Positions 16,690 through 24,487 of a stretch of DNA of 64,000 bases are shown piece after piece. Origin of the DNA: Actinophytocola glycyrrhizae (GTDB lineage: Bacteria; Actinomycetota; Actinomycetes; Mycobacteriales; Pseudonocardiaceae). How positions within the stretch are numbered: the stretch's first letter is position 1; the number at the start of each line of letters is the position of its first letter. The notes beneath the pieces were generated by a model. That model did not search any database. It was not told the DNA's origin and worked only from the letters and a program-made list of their open reading frames with translations. Position numbers and translations under genes: made by a program. The stretch covers positions 62,001 through 126,000 of the forward strand of contig NZ_JBHSIS010000002.1 in assembly GCF_042653545.1 (NCBI RefSeq). The letters run 5' to 3'.

Positions 16690-17060
16690 AAACAGCTATT
16701 ACCTATATGGTTTTCCGATTCTAGCGGGCAAGATCGACGCGGTCCAGTCCCGGACGACAGCCGAAACGCGCACGGAAGGAAGAGGGGCGCCGCGGGCATC
16801 GCCGACACGGAAGCTGGCTCGCGCAGCTATGACGCTGGCGGGAAACGATCGAGGACCCCCGTATGGCGGTTGCTGCCTGCCCCAGGGGCTCGAACGCCTG
16901 GCGGCGGAGGTGGGTGCGCGGTGGCACTACTCCCCCGACCAGACTACACGTATCTTCTATAAACTATATAGATGTCCAATTTTAGTGGCGACCCGCCGTC
17001 GCCCGGCACACAGAACACGCCCAAAAACAGCAAAGACGGGAAGATTGAGGGGTCTTGGCG
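16690..17060. other. gene-free stretch with two AT-rich patches
   Basis: About 370 bases between two minus-strand genes. The ends are strikingly AT-rich for this genome: an ACCTATATGGT patch at 16701-16711 and, at 16951-16985, an inverted repeat TCTATA-AACTA-TATAGA (16956-16972). The GC-rich middle contains no convincing coding sequence. The patch near 16701 fits the promoter of the minus-strand winged-helix gene. The patch near 16960 lies downstream of the glycosylase-like gene's stop, so it may be a terminator or the promoter of something not recognised. Confidence 0.4.
16956..16972. repeat. AT-rich inverted repeat TCTATA-N5-TATAGA
   Basis: Perfect 6-base arms with a 5-base spacer in an AT-only patch inside otherwise GC-rich DNA, about 90 bases beyond the end of the minus-strand AlkZ-like gene. 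Could be an operator, an attachment-type site, or a transcription end. Confidence 0.4.
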
Positions 17061-18158
17061 TCACGGTTCGATTCGCACGTCCTTGGGTTCCGCGGCGGGT
17101 ACGTGGAAGTCGAGCAGGCGTGCGCCTTCCGTGGTGAGCGCTGTCTGGTCCTTCTTGGTGGTCCGCGCCCATGGCGTGATCGTCAGTACGGCTGACGTGC
17201 GTTGCTTGGTGATGCGCCATGAACCGCGCACGAATCCGTCGACGAGGAACGTGCCGGGGAAGACGCCGTTCTTGACGCCGAACAGTCGTTTGCGGTGTTC
17301 TTCGGTCAGTATGCGGGTGCGGTCCGCGTGGGCGAGTGTGAGGTTGTCGAACTCGGGGAGGAAGCGGACGGGGGCCGGGGTGTTCTCGTCCGGTCGGGGC
17401 GCGTCGGGGAGGTCGAGCAGTTCGCGGCCGTCTTCTGTGGTGTACGTGCGCAGGTCGAGTGTGTCGGTGACTTCGCGGAGCCGGGTCAGGCCGGCCCAGG
17501 TCTGGAGGTCGGCGACCGACGCGGGGCCGAACGCGGCCAGGTAGCGCAGCGCCATCTGTTTCGGGTCGGGTGACTTGTCCAGGTCGCGGCCCAGCCAGTG
17601 TTCGGCGGTGTGGTACTTCGTGTGGCCGCTGTGGCCCCACACGGCGCGTGGCGGTACCTGCACCAGTGGCAGGAGGCCGCGGGCGGCGTGCGCGAGTGCG
17701 GCCGGTGCCCGGTCGGGCCATTGCTCGGCGAGTGCGGTGCCGAGTTCCTTGGCGGTGAGTGGCCGGTTGGCGAGCGCGTGCCGGGCGGCGTCGGCGAGCT
17801 TGGTGAGGTCGAGGTCGGTCAGGTGCGGGGCGTGTTGCTGGTTGGTGCGCAGGTCGCGGTCGAGGAGTGGCTGGATCAGTGGTCGCAGGAAGCACGCGTC
17901 GGTGGCGGTGACCAGGTGGACGGTGCCGCGCATCAACACGATGCGGACGACTTGTCTTTCGACGAGTGCGTCGGCGAGGGTGCCTGGCTGGAAGTCGGTC
18001 AGCCGGGTCCACAGTCCTGTGTACGGCGGGAATGGTGCCTGTGCCTGCATGCCGACCAGGTGCTCGATCATCCTGGTCATGGGCATGTCGGTTCTGGCGA
18101 GCAGGTGCTGGCGTGCCAGTGTGGCCCGGTTGATCGCCCGCAGGCTGAGTGTCCCCAT
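17061..18158 (-). CDS. winged-helix DNA glycosylase-like protein (HTH_42, AlkZ type)
   Basis: 365-residue protein of the HTH_42/AlkZ-AlkX superfamily, three tandem winged helices. It carries MQAQ at residues 37-40 inside LVGMQAQAPFPPYTGLW, matching the Gln-x-Gln catalytic motif of AlkZ, the azinomycin self-resistance glycosylase that removes bulky alkylated bases and unhooks crosslinks. Other family blocks: LMRGTVHLV, AFGPASVADLQTWAGL and a C-terminal beta region with GSWRITKQR. ATG at 18158 follows AAGGGG. It lies beside a truncated UvrA-like drug-resistance ATPase on the same strand, suggesting a former genotoxin-resistance locus. Glycosylase activity is inferred from the motif. Confidence 0.8.
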   Translation of the reverse strand: MGTLSLRAINRATLARQHLLARTDMPMTRMIEHLVGMQAQAPFPPYTGLWTRLTDFQPGTLADALVERQVVRIVLMRGTVHLVTATDACFLRPLIQPLLDRDLRTNQQHAPHLTDLDLTKLADAARHALANRPLTAKELGTALAEQWPDRAPAALAHAARGLLPLVQVPPRAVWGHSGHTKYHTAEHWLGRDLDKSPDPKQMALRYLAAFGPASVADLQTWAGLTRLREVTDTLDLRTYTTEDGRELLDLPDAPRPDENTPAPVRFLPEFDNLTLAHADRTRILTEEHRKRLFGVKNGVFPGTFLVDGFVRGSWRITKQRTSAVLTITPWARTTKKDQTALTTEGARLLDFHVPAAEPKDVRIEP

Positions 18159-18304
18159 CCCGTCGTCCCCTTTGTGTCGGCGTGGTCCGCGGAGGAACTG
18201 TCGCACGTCGGCGGCGGGCCGTTCCGGGTTCCTCTGGTGCGGCGAGTGCGGGGTTCAGCTGCTGAACGGGTCGTCGAGGTGTCGAGCGCGTGTTGCGTCG
18301 GTGG

Positions 18305-19138
18305 CTACGGGTTCGGCACGCGGTGAACGGTTGGTGCGTTGTCGCGGTGGGCGCGGAGGTGTCGTCCGGTGGGGGTGTCCTGGTTGGCGAGTTCGGTGGG
18401 TGGGCCGGTGTACAGCACGCGGCCGCCGTGTCTGCCCGGTCCTGGGCCGAGGTCGATGACGTGGTCGGCGCGGCGGATCACGTCGAGGTCGTGTTCGACG
18501 ACGATGACGGTGGCGCCGCTGTCGACGAGCCGGTCGAACAGGGTGACGAGTTCGTCGACGTCGGCGGGGTGTAGTCCGGTGGTGGGTTCGTCGAAGACGT
18601 ACACCTGGCTTGGTTTGGCGAGTTCGGTGGCGAGTTTGAGCCGTTGGCGTTCGCCGCCGGACAGGGTGGTGAGTGGCTGGCCGAGTGACAGGTAGCCGAG
18701 GCCGACTTCGACGAGTCTGGCGAGTCGGTCGTCGTGGAACAGGTCGAGTGCTTCGTGGGCGTTCATCCGGAACACTTCACCGATGTCGATGCCCTTGCAG
18801 GTGTATCGCAGTGCTTCGTCGGTGAATCGCCTGCCGTGGCAGCGTTCGCAGGTGGACACCATGGGGTCGAGGAACGCGAGGTCGGTGTGGATGACGCCGG
18901 CGCCGCCGCACTCGGGGCAGCCGCCGTCGCCGTTGGGGGTGAACAGGCTGGGGCTGACGTCGTTGGCTTCGGCGAACCGGGCGCGGATGGTGGCGAGGAC
19001 GCCGGTGTAGGTGGCGGGGGAGGATCGGCGTGAGCCGCGGACGGCGCGCTGGTCGATGAGTACCGCGCCGGGCACGAAGCCGTGGACGAGGGTGCTCTTG
19101 CCGCAGCCGGCGCGGGATCTGGCGGAGCGCGTCGGCAC
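18305..19138 (-). pseudogene. UvrA-like excinuclease ATPase, N-terminal half missing
   Basis: Only the second half of a UvrA-like (DrrC-type drug-resistance) ATPase is present: Walker A GCGKSTLVHGF at the very beginning, a zinc module CPECGGAG ... CERCHGRRF, signature LSGGERQR, Walker B VYVFDEPTTGLHP and the H-loop VEHDLDV. Intact relatives are about 750-800 residues; about 270 remain and the whole first ABC domain is gone. Homology stops near 19105, inside DNA that codes for a WYL regulator on the other strand. A GTG at 19138 could still start translation, but a working UvrA-like protein is unlikely. Confidence 0.75.
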
Positions 19139-19970
19139 GACACCGAGGACGTTGCGGCGGGATCTGGACCGGTTGCGGGAGTTCGGGTATCCGGTCGAGT
19201 CGACGCGTGGCCCTGGTGGCAGCTACCGGCTGGTGGCGGGGAAGGCGATGCCGCCGCTGGTGTTGACTGACGACGAGGCGACCGCGGCGGTGGTGGGGCT
19301 GCGGATGGCGGCGCCCGCGAGTGAGGCCGCCGACGGTGCGTTGCGGAAGTTGGAGCGGGTGCTGCCGCCCCGGTTGCGGCGCCGGGTGGCCGTCCTGTCG
19401 GCGGTGACGCACACGGTGGCGCGGCAGGTGCCGGATCTGGGGGTGATCGGTGCTCTCGCCGCGGCTGCCCACGGGCGGCACGATGTCCGGTTCACCTACC
19501 GGGGCCGTAGGGGTGAGGTGATGGAGCGGCATGTCGAGCCGTACCGCCAGGTGCTGCTGGACCGCCGTTGGTACCTGCTGGCGTGGGATCTGGGCCGGGC
19601 GGACTGGCGTACGTTCCGGGTCGACCGTGTCGCGTCGGTGGCGGTGGCGGGCAGTACGTTCGCGCCGCGTGAGCCGCTGCCGAACACGGTGGTGCACCGG
19701 GCCGAGGAGGGGCCGAGGGGTGTGGTCCGTTTCGATGCGCCGGTGGCGGAGGTGTCGCCGCGGCTGCATGCCGGGTCCGGTGTGCTGGAGGCGGTCGGCG
19801 AGCACAGTTGCCGGTACACGAGCCCGCCGGAGGACTGGGCGTGGCTGGCCGCGGTGGCGGCGATGGTCGGGGTGCCGTATTGGGTGGAGTCGCCGCCGGA
19901 GCTGGTGGCGGAGACGGAACGGCTGGCCGGGCGGGCGGCGCGGGCCGCGGCCCCCCGGTCACCGGTGTAG
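19011..19970 (+). CDS. YafY-type WYL regulator with damaged N-terminus
   Basis: Transcription factor of the HTH-WYL family. From about residue 33 on it is normal: PARDLAERVGTTPRTLRRDLDRL (HTH recognition part), a linker, then the WYL domain (VRFTYRGRRGE ... ALLDRRWYLLAWDLGR-like) and the WCX end. The first helix of the HTH is absent and replaced by residues read from the opposite strand of the UvrA-like gene. GTG at 19011 is the formal start, but homology begins near 19106. DNA binding may be impaired. A strong hairpin terminator follows. Confidence 0.75.
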   Translation: MAGEDRREPRTARWSMSTAPGTKPWTRVLLPQPARDLAERVGTTPRTLRRDLDRLREFGYPVESTRGPGGSYRLVAGKAMPPLVLTDDEATAAVVGLRMAAPASEAADGALRKLERVLPPRLRRRVAVLSAVTHTVARQVPDLGVIGALAAAAHGRHDVRFTYRGRRGEVMERHVEPYRQVLLDRRWYLLAWDLGRADWRTFRVDRVASVAVAGSTFAPREPLPNTVVHRAEEGPRGVVRFDAPVAEVSPRLHAGSGVLEAVGEHSCRYTSPPEDWAWLAAVAAMVGVPYWVESPPELVAETERLAGRAARAAAPRSPV

Positions 19971-19980
19971 CCGGGGGACC

Positions 19981-20016
19981 GACGACCTGCGTGTCGTTCG
20001 GGACACGCAGGTCGTC
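19981..20016 (+). terminator. hairpin terminator after the WYL gene
   Basis: Perfect 15-base stem (GACGACCTGCGTGTC with GACACGCAGGTCGTC) and a 6-base loop GTTCGG, 10 bases after the stop at 19970. No U-tract, as is common for actinobacterial terminators. Confidence 0.75.
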
Positions 20017-20068
20017 CGACGTCTCGGGTCCCAGGTTTCTCGCGAGTTTCTCGATAGGGTGACCAGCC

Positions 20069-20878
20069 GTGCGATCGGAGAACTACGGCGACATCCTGGG
20101 GCGCGGCCGCCGCCGCAAGCAGATCCCGGAGGTGGTCGCCGAACCGGGGCTCGTGGCGGAGGACCCGGCGAGCGGGTTCACCGGTGCCGTCGTCCGGTTC
20201 GAGAACGGGCACGTGGTCCTGGAGGACCGGCACGGCCGGCATCGTCTGTTCCCGCTCGCTGCGGCGGGCTTCCTGATCGACGGCGAACCGGTCACTCTGG
20301 TGCGGCCCACCCGGAAGAAGGCACCCGAACGGGTGATTTCGGCGTCCGGGTCGGTGCGTGTTCAGGGGCACGCGGCCCGCACCGCACGCGACAGCCGTCT
20401 GTGGGTGGAGGGCATCCACGACGCGGAGTTGGTCGAACGGGTGTGGGGGCACGATCTGCGCGTCGAGGGTGTGGTGGTGGAGCCGTTGCACGGCATCGAT
20501 GACCTGAACGGGCTGGTGGCCGGGTTCGGCACCGCGCCGCACCGCAGGCTCGGTGTGCTCGTCGACCACCTTGTCAAGGGCAGCAAGGAATCCCGCATCG
20601 TCGATGCGGTGCGCGACCCCAACGTGCTGGTCACCGGCCACCCGTATGTGGATGTCTGGCAGGCGGTGAAACCGGCGGCGGTCGGCATCCGGGAATGGCC
20701 GGTGGTCCCGCGCGGCACGCCGTGGAAGGAAGGGATCTGCGCGGCTCTGGGCTGGGGTGAACCGGCCGATGGCTGGCGGCGTGTGCTGGCGGGGGTGGGC
20801 AGCTACCGGGACCTGGAGACCCCCCTGATCGGTGCCGTCGAGCGGCTCATCGATTTCGTCACCACCGGTGAAGAGTAG
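20069..20878 (+). CDS. DUF3097 family protein
   Basis: 269-residue conserved actinobacterial protein of unknown biochemical role. The blocks YGDILGRGRRRKQIPEV, LWVEGIHDAELVERVWG, LVDHLVKGSKESRI and PYVDVWQAVKP are typical; the middle region resembles a Toprim-like nucleotidyl fold (E-G-x-x-D). GTG at 20069. It stands between two transcription units and is not obviously in an operon with the NfeD gene 36 bases downstream. Confidence 0.9.
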   Translation: MRSENYGDILGRGRRRKQIPEVVAEPGLVAEDPASGFTGAVVRFENGHVVLEDRHGRHRLFPLAAAGFLIDGEPVTLVRPTRKKAPERVISASGSVRVQGHAARTARDSRLWVEGIHDAELVERVWGHDLRVEGVVVEPLHGIDDLNGLVAGFGTAPHRRLGVLVDHLVKGSKESRIVDAVRDPNVLVTGHPYVDVWQAVKPAAVGIREWPVVPRGTPWKEGICAALGWGEPADGWRRVLAGVGSYRDLETPLIGAVERLIDFVTTGEE

Positions 20879-20914
20879 TGACCGGAGAGGCAGGGTTCTG
20901 AGATCATTGCGGGT

Positions 20915-21343
20915 ATGGCCGCATTGTTCTGGCTCATCGGTGGAATCGCGCTGATCGCCGCCGAGATCCTGTCGGGGGATTTCTTCCTGCTCATGGTCGG
21001 TGTCGGGGCGCTGGCCGGCGCGGGCTCCGAGTGGATCTTCGGAAACACTCTGGTCAGCTGCGCGGTGTTCGCGCTCGTGTCGATCGGGTTGGTGACGTTC
21101 GCGCGGCCCTGGCTGAAGCAGAGAATGCACGGTGAGCTCGTGCACACGAACGCCGATGCGCTGATCGGCCGCAAGGCGGTCGCGGTGTCGGTGGTGGACG
21201 CGCAGGGCGGGCAGGTGCGGCTTGACGGGGACGTGTGGTCGGCCCGCTCGTTCGACGACAGGTCACCGATCGCGCCGGGGGCCTCGGTGACGGTCGTGGA
21301 GATCGCCGGCGCGACCGCGGTCGTGCTGGCGGACTCGGATTGA
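20915..21343 (+). CDS. NfeD family membrane protein
   Basis: 142-residue short-form NfeD. Two membrane segments (about 3-25 and 45-68) are followed by a C-terminal OB-fold (LIGRKAVAVSVVDAQGGQVRLDGDVWSARS, split at GRKAVAVSV). NfeD proteins pair with SPFH/stomatin proteins in membrane-quality or microdomain functions, and the next gene at 21470 is exactly such a protein. ATG at 20915. Confidence 0.9.
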   Translation: MAALFWLIGGIALIAAEILSGDFFLLMVGVGALAGAGSEWIFGNTLVSCAVFALVSIGLVTFARPWLKQRMHGELVHTNADALIGRKAVAVSVVDAQGGQVRLDGDVWSARSFDDRSPIAPGASVTVVEIAGATAVVLADSD

Positions 21344-21469
21344 CCGGGGCCGGGGTGAACGCGATCCAACTTCTGGCTGGACGCGGCCATGACATGCGCA
21401 TGTTCGGGTGGCTGATGTGATCTACTTCTGCAACACCGCCCAGGAAGCGCCGTCCGGAGTGGAGGCACG

Positions 21470-22771
21470 TTGACCATTCTCATCATCGTCGCGGTCGTGG
21501 TTCTTTTCGTTCTCACGGTCGTGGTGAAGTCGATCCTCGTGATCCCGCAGGCACAGTCCGCGGTGATCGAGCGGCTCGGCAGGTTCCGGTCGGTCGCCGA
21601 GCCCGGCCTGAACTTCCTGGTGCCCTTCCTCGACCGGGTGCGTGCGCGGATCGACCGCCGCGAGCAGGTCGTGTCGTTCCCACCGCAGCCGGTGATCACG
21701 CAGGACAACCTGACGGTGTCCATTGACACGGTCGTGTACTTCCAGGTCACCAATCCGCGTGACGCGGTGTACGAGATCTCCGACTACATCGTGGGTGTCG
21801 AGCAGTTGACCACCACCACGTTGCGCAACGTGGTGGGTGGCATGAGCCTGGAGGAGACGCTGACGTCGCGTGACTCCATCAACGGGCAGCTACGCGGGGT
21901 GCTCGACGAGGCCACCGGCCGGTGGGGCATCCGGGTCGCGCGGGTCGAGCTGAAGGCGATCGACCCGCCGCCGTCCATTCAGGACTCGATGGAGAAGCAG
22001 ATGCGCGCGGACCGGGAGAAGCGCGCGATGATCCTGACCGCGGAAGGTACCCGCGAGGCGGCGATCAAGACGGCGGAAGGCCAGAAGCAGAGCCAGATCC
22101 TGTCCGCGGAGGGCGCCAAGCAGGCGGCGATCCTCGCGTCCGAGGGTGAGCGGCAGTCGCGGATCCTGCGGGCGCAGGGTGAGCGCGCCGCGCGGTACCT
22201 GCAGGCGCAGGGCCAGGCGAAGGCCATCGAGAAGGTGTTCGACGCGATCAAGGCGGGCAAGCCGACGCCGGAGGTGCTGGCCTACCAGTACCTGCAGACG
22301 CTGCCGCAGATGGCGCAGGGCGACGCCAACAAGGTGTGGATGATCCCGAACGACTTCGGCAAGGCCCTTGAGGGCTTCGCCAAGGCGCTCGGTGCACCCG
22401 CCGACGACGGGGTGTTCCGGTACGAGCCGCCCGCCTACGAGCCGCCGCAGAACCGCGACGACGACGAGGAGGAGATCGCGAGCTGGTTCGACACCTCGAC
22501 GGACCCGAAGGTCGCCGAGGCTGTCCGCGCGGCGGAAGCCGTTGCGCGGCAGGAGGTCCCGAGTCCGCTGGCGAAGGCGGCCGCCCCCGCGGCGCTGTCG
22601 CGGCCGCCGCTGCCGGTCGGCCCGCCGGAGCCCGAGCCGGAGCTGCCGACCGCGGTCGCACCGGCCTACGAGCCGACGCAGGGCATGGGTGGCACGTCGC
22701 CGGCCATGCCGCCGCCTGCGCGGCCGAACGAGTCGACGGAACTTTCCGACGAGCCGCCGCGCTATCAGTGA
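21470..22771 (+). CDS. SPFH/stomatin-like membrane protein (slipin/paraslipin)
   Basis: 433-residue protein with an N-terminal membrane hairpin (about 2-22), then the SPFH/band 7 domain (VIPQAQSAVIERLGRF ... LNFLVPFLDRV), a long coiled-coil of repeated EG-x-K/R-QA(A)IL segments (about 175-265), and a Pro/Ala/Glu-rich tail of about 120 residues that is probably disordered. TTG at 21470 has GGAGG 5 bases before it. Partner of the upstream NfeD protein; likely scaffolds membrane microdomains. The extended acidic/proline tail is longer than in many slipins. Confidence 0.92.
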   Translation: MTILIIVAVVVLFVLTVVVKSILVIPQAQSAVIERLGRFRSVAEPGLNFLVPFLDRVRARIDRREQVVSFPPQPVITQDNLTVSIDTVVYFQVTNPRDAVYEISDYIVGVEQLTTTTLRNVVGGMSLEETLTSRDSINGQLRGVLDEATGRWGIRVARVELKAIDPPPSIQDSMEKQMRADREKRAMILTAEGTREAAIKTAEGQKQSQILSAEGAKQAAILASEGERQSRILRAQGERAARYLQAQGQAKAIEKVFDAIKAGKPTPEVLAYQYLQTLPQMAQGDANKVWMIPNDFGKALEGFAKALGAPADDGVFRYEPPAYEPPQNRDDDEEEIASWFDTSTDPKVAEAVRAAEAVARQEVPSPLAKAAAPAALSRPPLPVGPPEPEPELPTAVAPAYEPTQGMGGTSPAMPPPARPNESTELSDEPPRYQ

Positions 22772-22781
22772 CCGAACCGCG

Positions 22782-22820
22782 ATGGCCCCGATTCCCGCTG
22801 GGAGTCGGGGCCATTGTTTT
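22782..22820 (+). terminator. intrinsic terminator after the SPFH gene
   Basis: Perfect 10-base stem ATGGCCCCGA/TCGGGGCCAT, extended inward by TCCC/GGGA, followed by TGTTTT. It lies 10 bases after the stop at 22771. Confidence 0.85.
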
Positions 22821-23006
22821 GGCGTGGATGAATCATTCCGTTGTGGACGGCTGCGAATGCGCCGCGGTGATTGCGGCGGGGGCGGTGGGACGCTTCCTGG
22901 CGGCCACGATCACGGCGGCCGAGCCCGCCGGGTCGACGCAGCAACATCGTTCGCGGTCAGTGGAACCGGCACGACCAGGGCCCGCGGATGCCCCATAGTG
23001 GGCCGC

Positions 23007-23462
23007 ATGAGCTGTCTCGACGACACCACCCAGCTTCCCGGCGGTGCCCTGGTGCGGGGACGCGGCCTGCGCAACCCCGCACCAGGGCACCCGGTCCCCG
23101 AGTTCGGGCTCTACCTCGGCACCCGGAAGCTGCGGGCCAGGCACTCGTTCACCTGGCCGCACGAATGGCTCGAGTGGCCGGACTTCCTTCTGCCACGCGA
23201 CACCGAAGCGGCCGTCACCAGGATCCGTGACCTGCACCGGCGTGCGCTCGACGGGCAGCGGGTGGAGGTCGCCTGCGGTGGCGGTGTCGGGCGCACCGGC
23301 ACGGTCATGGCGGCACTCGCGATCCTCTCCGGTGTCCCCGCCGCCGAAGCCGTGACGTGGACCCGCGGTGCCTACCACCCGAGGGCGGTCGAGACGCCGT
23401 GGCAGCGGCGGTGGCTGACCGCGCGCTTCGTCCCGGCCCTACGGGCGGGCGCTGACGGATAG
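23007..23462 (+). CDS. dual-specificity/tyrosine phosphatase-like protein
   Basis: 151-residue protein with the CX5R phosphatase P-loop in VACGGGVGRTGT (Cys at about 91), preceded by FLLPRDTEAAVTRI and followed by AAEAVTWTRGAYHP. The usual His before the catalytic Cys is Ala. ATG at 23007. No transmembrane segment. Substrate unknown; small phosphatases of this sort act on proteins or inositol phosphates. It overlaps the convergent sucrase/ferredoxin-like gene by 24 bases at the 3' ends. Confidence 0.8.
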   Translation: MSCLDDTTQLPGGALVRGRGLRNPAPGHPVPEFGLYLGTRKLRARHSFTWPHEWLEWPDFLLPRDTEAAVTRIRDLHRRALDGQRVEVACGGGVGRTGTVMAALAILSGVPAAEAVTWTRGAYHPRAVETPWQRRWLTARFVPALRAGADG

Positions 23463-24353
23463 CGCCGACAACGCGACCGCCGGGGTCGGTGCCGCACCAC
23501 AGCTCGCCGCGCGGCCCGCCGATATCTGCTGTTCGGTGACCGCCACCCGCCACGACCGGCCGTCGTGGTGCGCGACCGTCACCATCCAGCCGCCGTCGAC
23601 CGGCTCCTCGACGGTCGTCACCGTCAGCGCGTCGAGGTCGGTGATCCCCGTCGACTCGCGCACCGCGACCTCCGCGACCTGCCCTGGCGGGGACCACGTG
23701 GACCGGCCGCGGCAGTCGACCAGGTCGGGGCCGCCCGCGAGCAGACGCAACGCCGCCTCGGTTGTCAGCCGCCCGTATGAGTACCCGGTCGGCAGGAGCA
23801 CCGCGGTCGGCGCGAACCGGTGCCCGCCGAGGTGGGTGCACTCCCACACCTGTTCACCGTGGGTGGCCGCCAGCTCGGCCGCGACGGGACGACCGAGCAG
23901 CGCGCAGCACACGTCGCGTCTGCCGTTCGTGCACACCAGCAGCAACGGATCCGGCACAGGTGTACCGAGAAGGCCGGGTTCGCCCGCGCCCACGCGGGAG
24001 AAGTCCAGGTCCAGCAACTGCTTGGGGTCGGTGACCGTGGTGTGTTCCAGCCAGGTCCGGCCGGGTGCGGTGTGCGCGAGGTACACGTGCCTGGGCACCG
24101 GGCGGTGCCGGTCGGGATGGCTGCCCGGCCTGCGGATCAGCACGATCCGGACCCCGGTGCCCGCCGCCAGCGCGGCGAGATCCTGCCCCACACCCTCGTC
24201 GAGGTGGCTCGCGGCCAGCGCGTCCCTGCCCCACGGCCCCGGCTGCTCGATCGCGAGCCACGACCGGGCGAACGCGGCCGTGCCCGCGAGCGGCTCGCCG
24301 AGTTCCACGGACAGGGCCGCGCACCTGGGCTGCCGGGTGCGGTTCGATTCCAT
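23439..24353 (-). CDS. sucrase/ferredoxin-like family protein
   Basis: 304-residue protein of the Suc_Fer-like family with a thioredoxin-like [2Fe-2S] ferredoxin fold. The cluster region shows CTNGRRDVCCALLGRPV (three Cys) and WECTHLGGHRFAPTAVLLPTG (split at LGGHRF), with an early RCAALS. ATG at 24353. The family is named for an early sucrase report, but its true function is unresolved, probably redox. Its promoter region is shared with the divergent ABC exporter genes at 24488. Confidence 0.87.
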   Translation of the reverse strand: MESNRTRQPRCAALSVELGEPLAGTAAFARSWLAIEQPGPWGRDALAASHLDEGVGQDLAALAAGTGVRIVLIRRPGSHPDRHRPVPRHVYLAHTAPGRTWLEHTTVTDPKQLLDLDFSRVGAGEPGLLGTPVPDPLLLVCTNGRRDVCCALLGRPVAAELAATHGEQVWECTHLGGHRFAPTAVLLPTGYSYGRLTTEAALRLLAGGPDLVDCRGRSTWSPPGQVAEVAVRESTGITDLDALTVTTVEEPVDGGWMVTVAHHDGRSWRVAVTEQQISAGRAASCGAAPTPAVALSALSVSARP

Positions 24354-24487
24354 CACCACCAGCGTCTCATGTCCGGTACCGCCGGTGGGGTTGTGCTCCT
24401 GGTCCCGCCGAGTGATCGTTGCGTGCTCCGCCACCAGCGGAACCAGCGCACGGAAAATGACTGACACGGGTGCATAGGGTGGGAATC

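Noticed and set aside
16701..16711. ACCTATATGGT as an operator
   Set aside because: The symmetry is imperfect at the centre and short; kept only as a promoter hint.
22827..22998. Possible 56-codon gene after the SPFH terminator
   Set aside because: No ribosome-binding site, biased composition at the end and no recognisable pattern; not supported.
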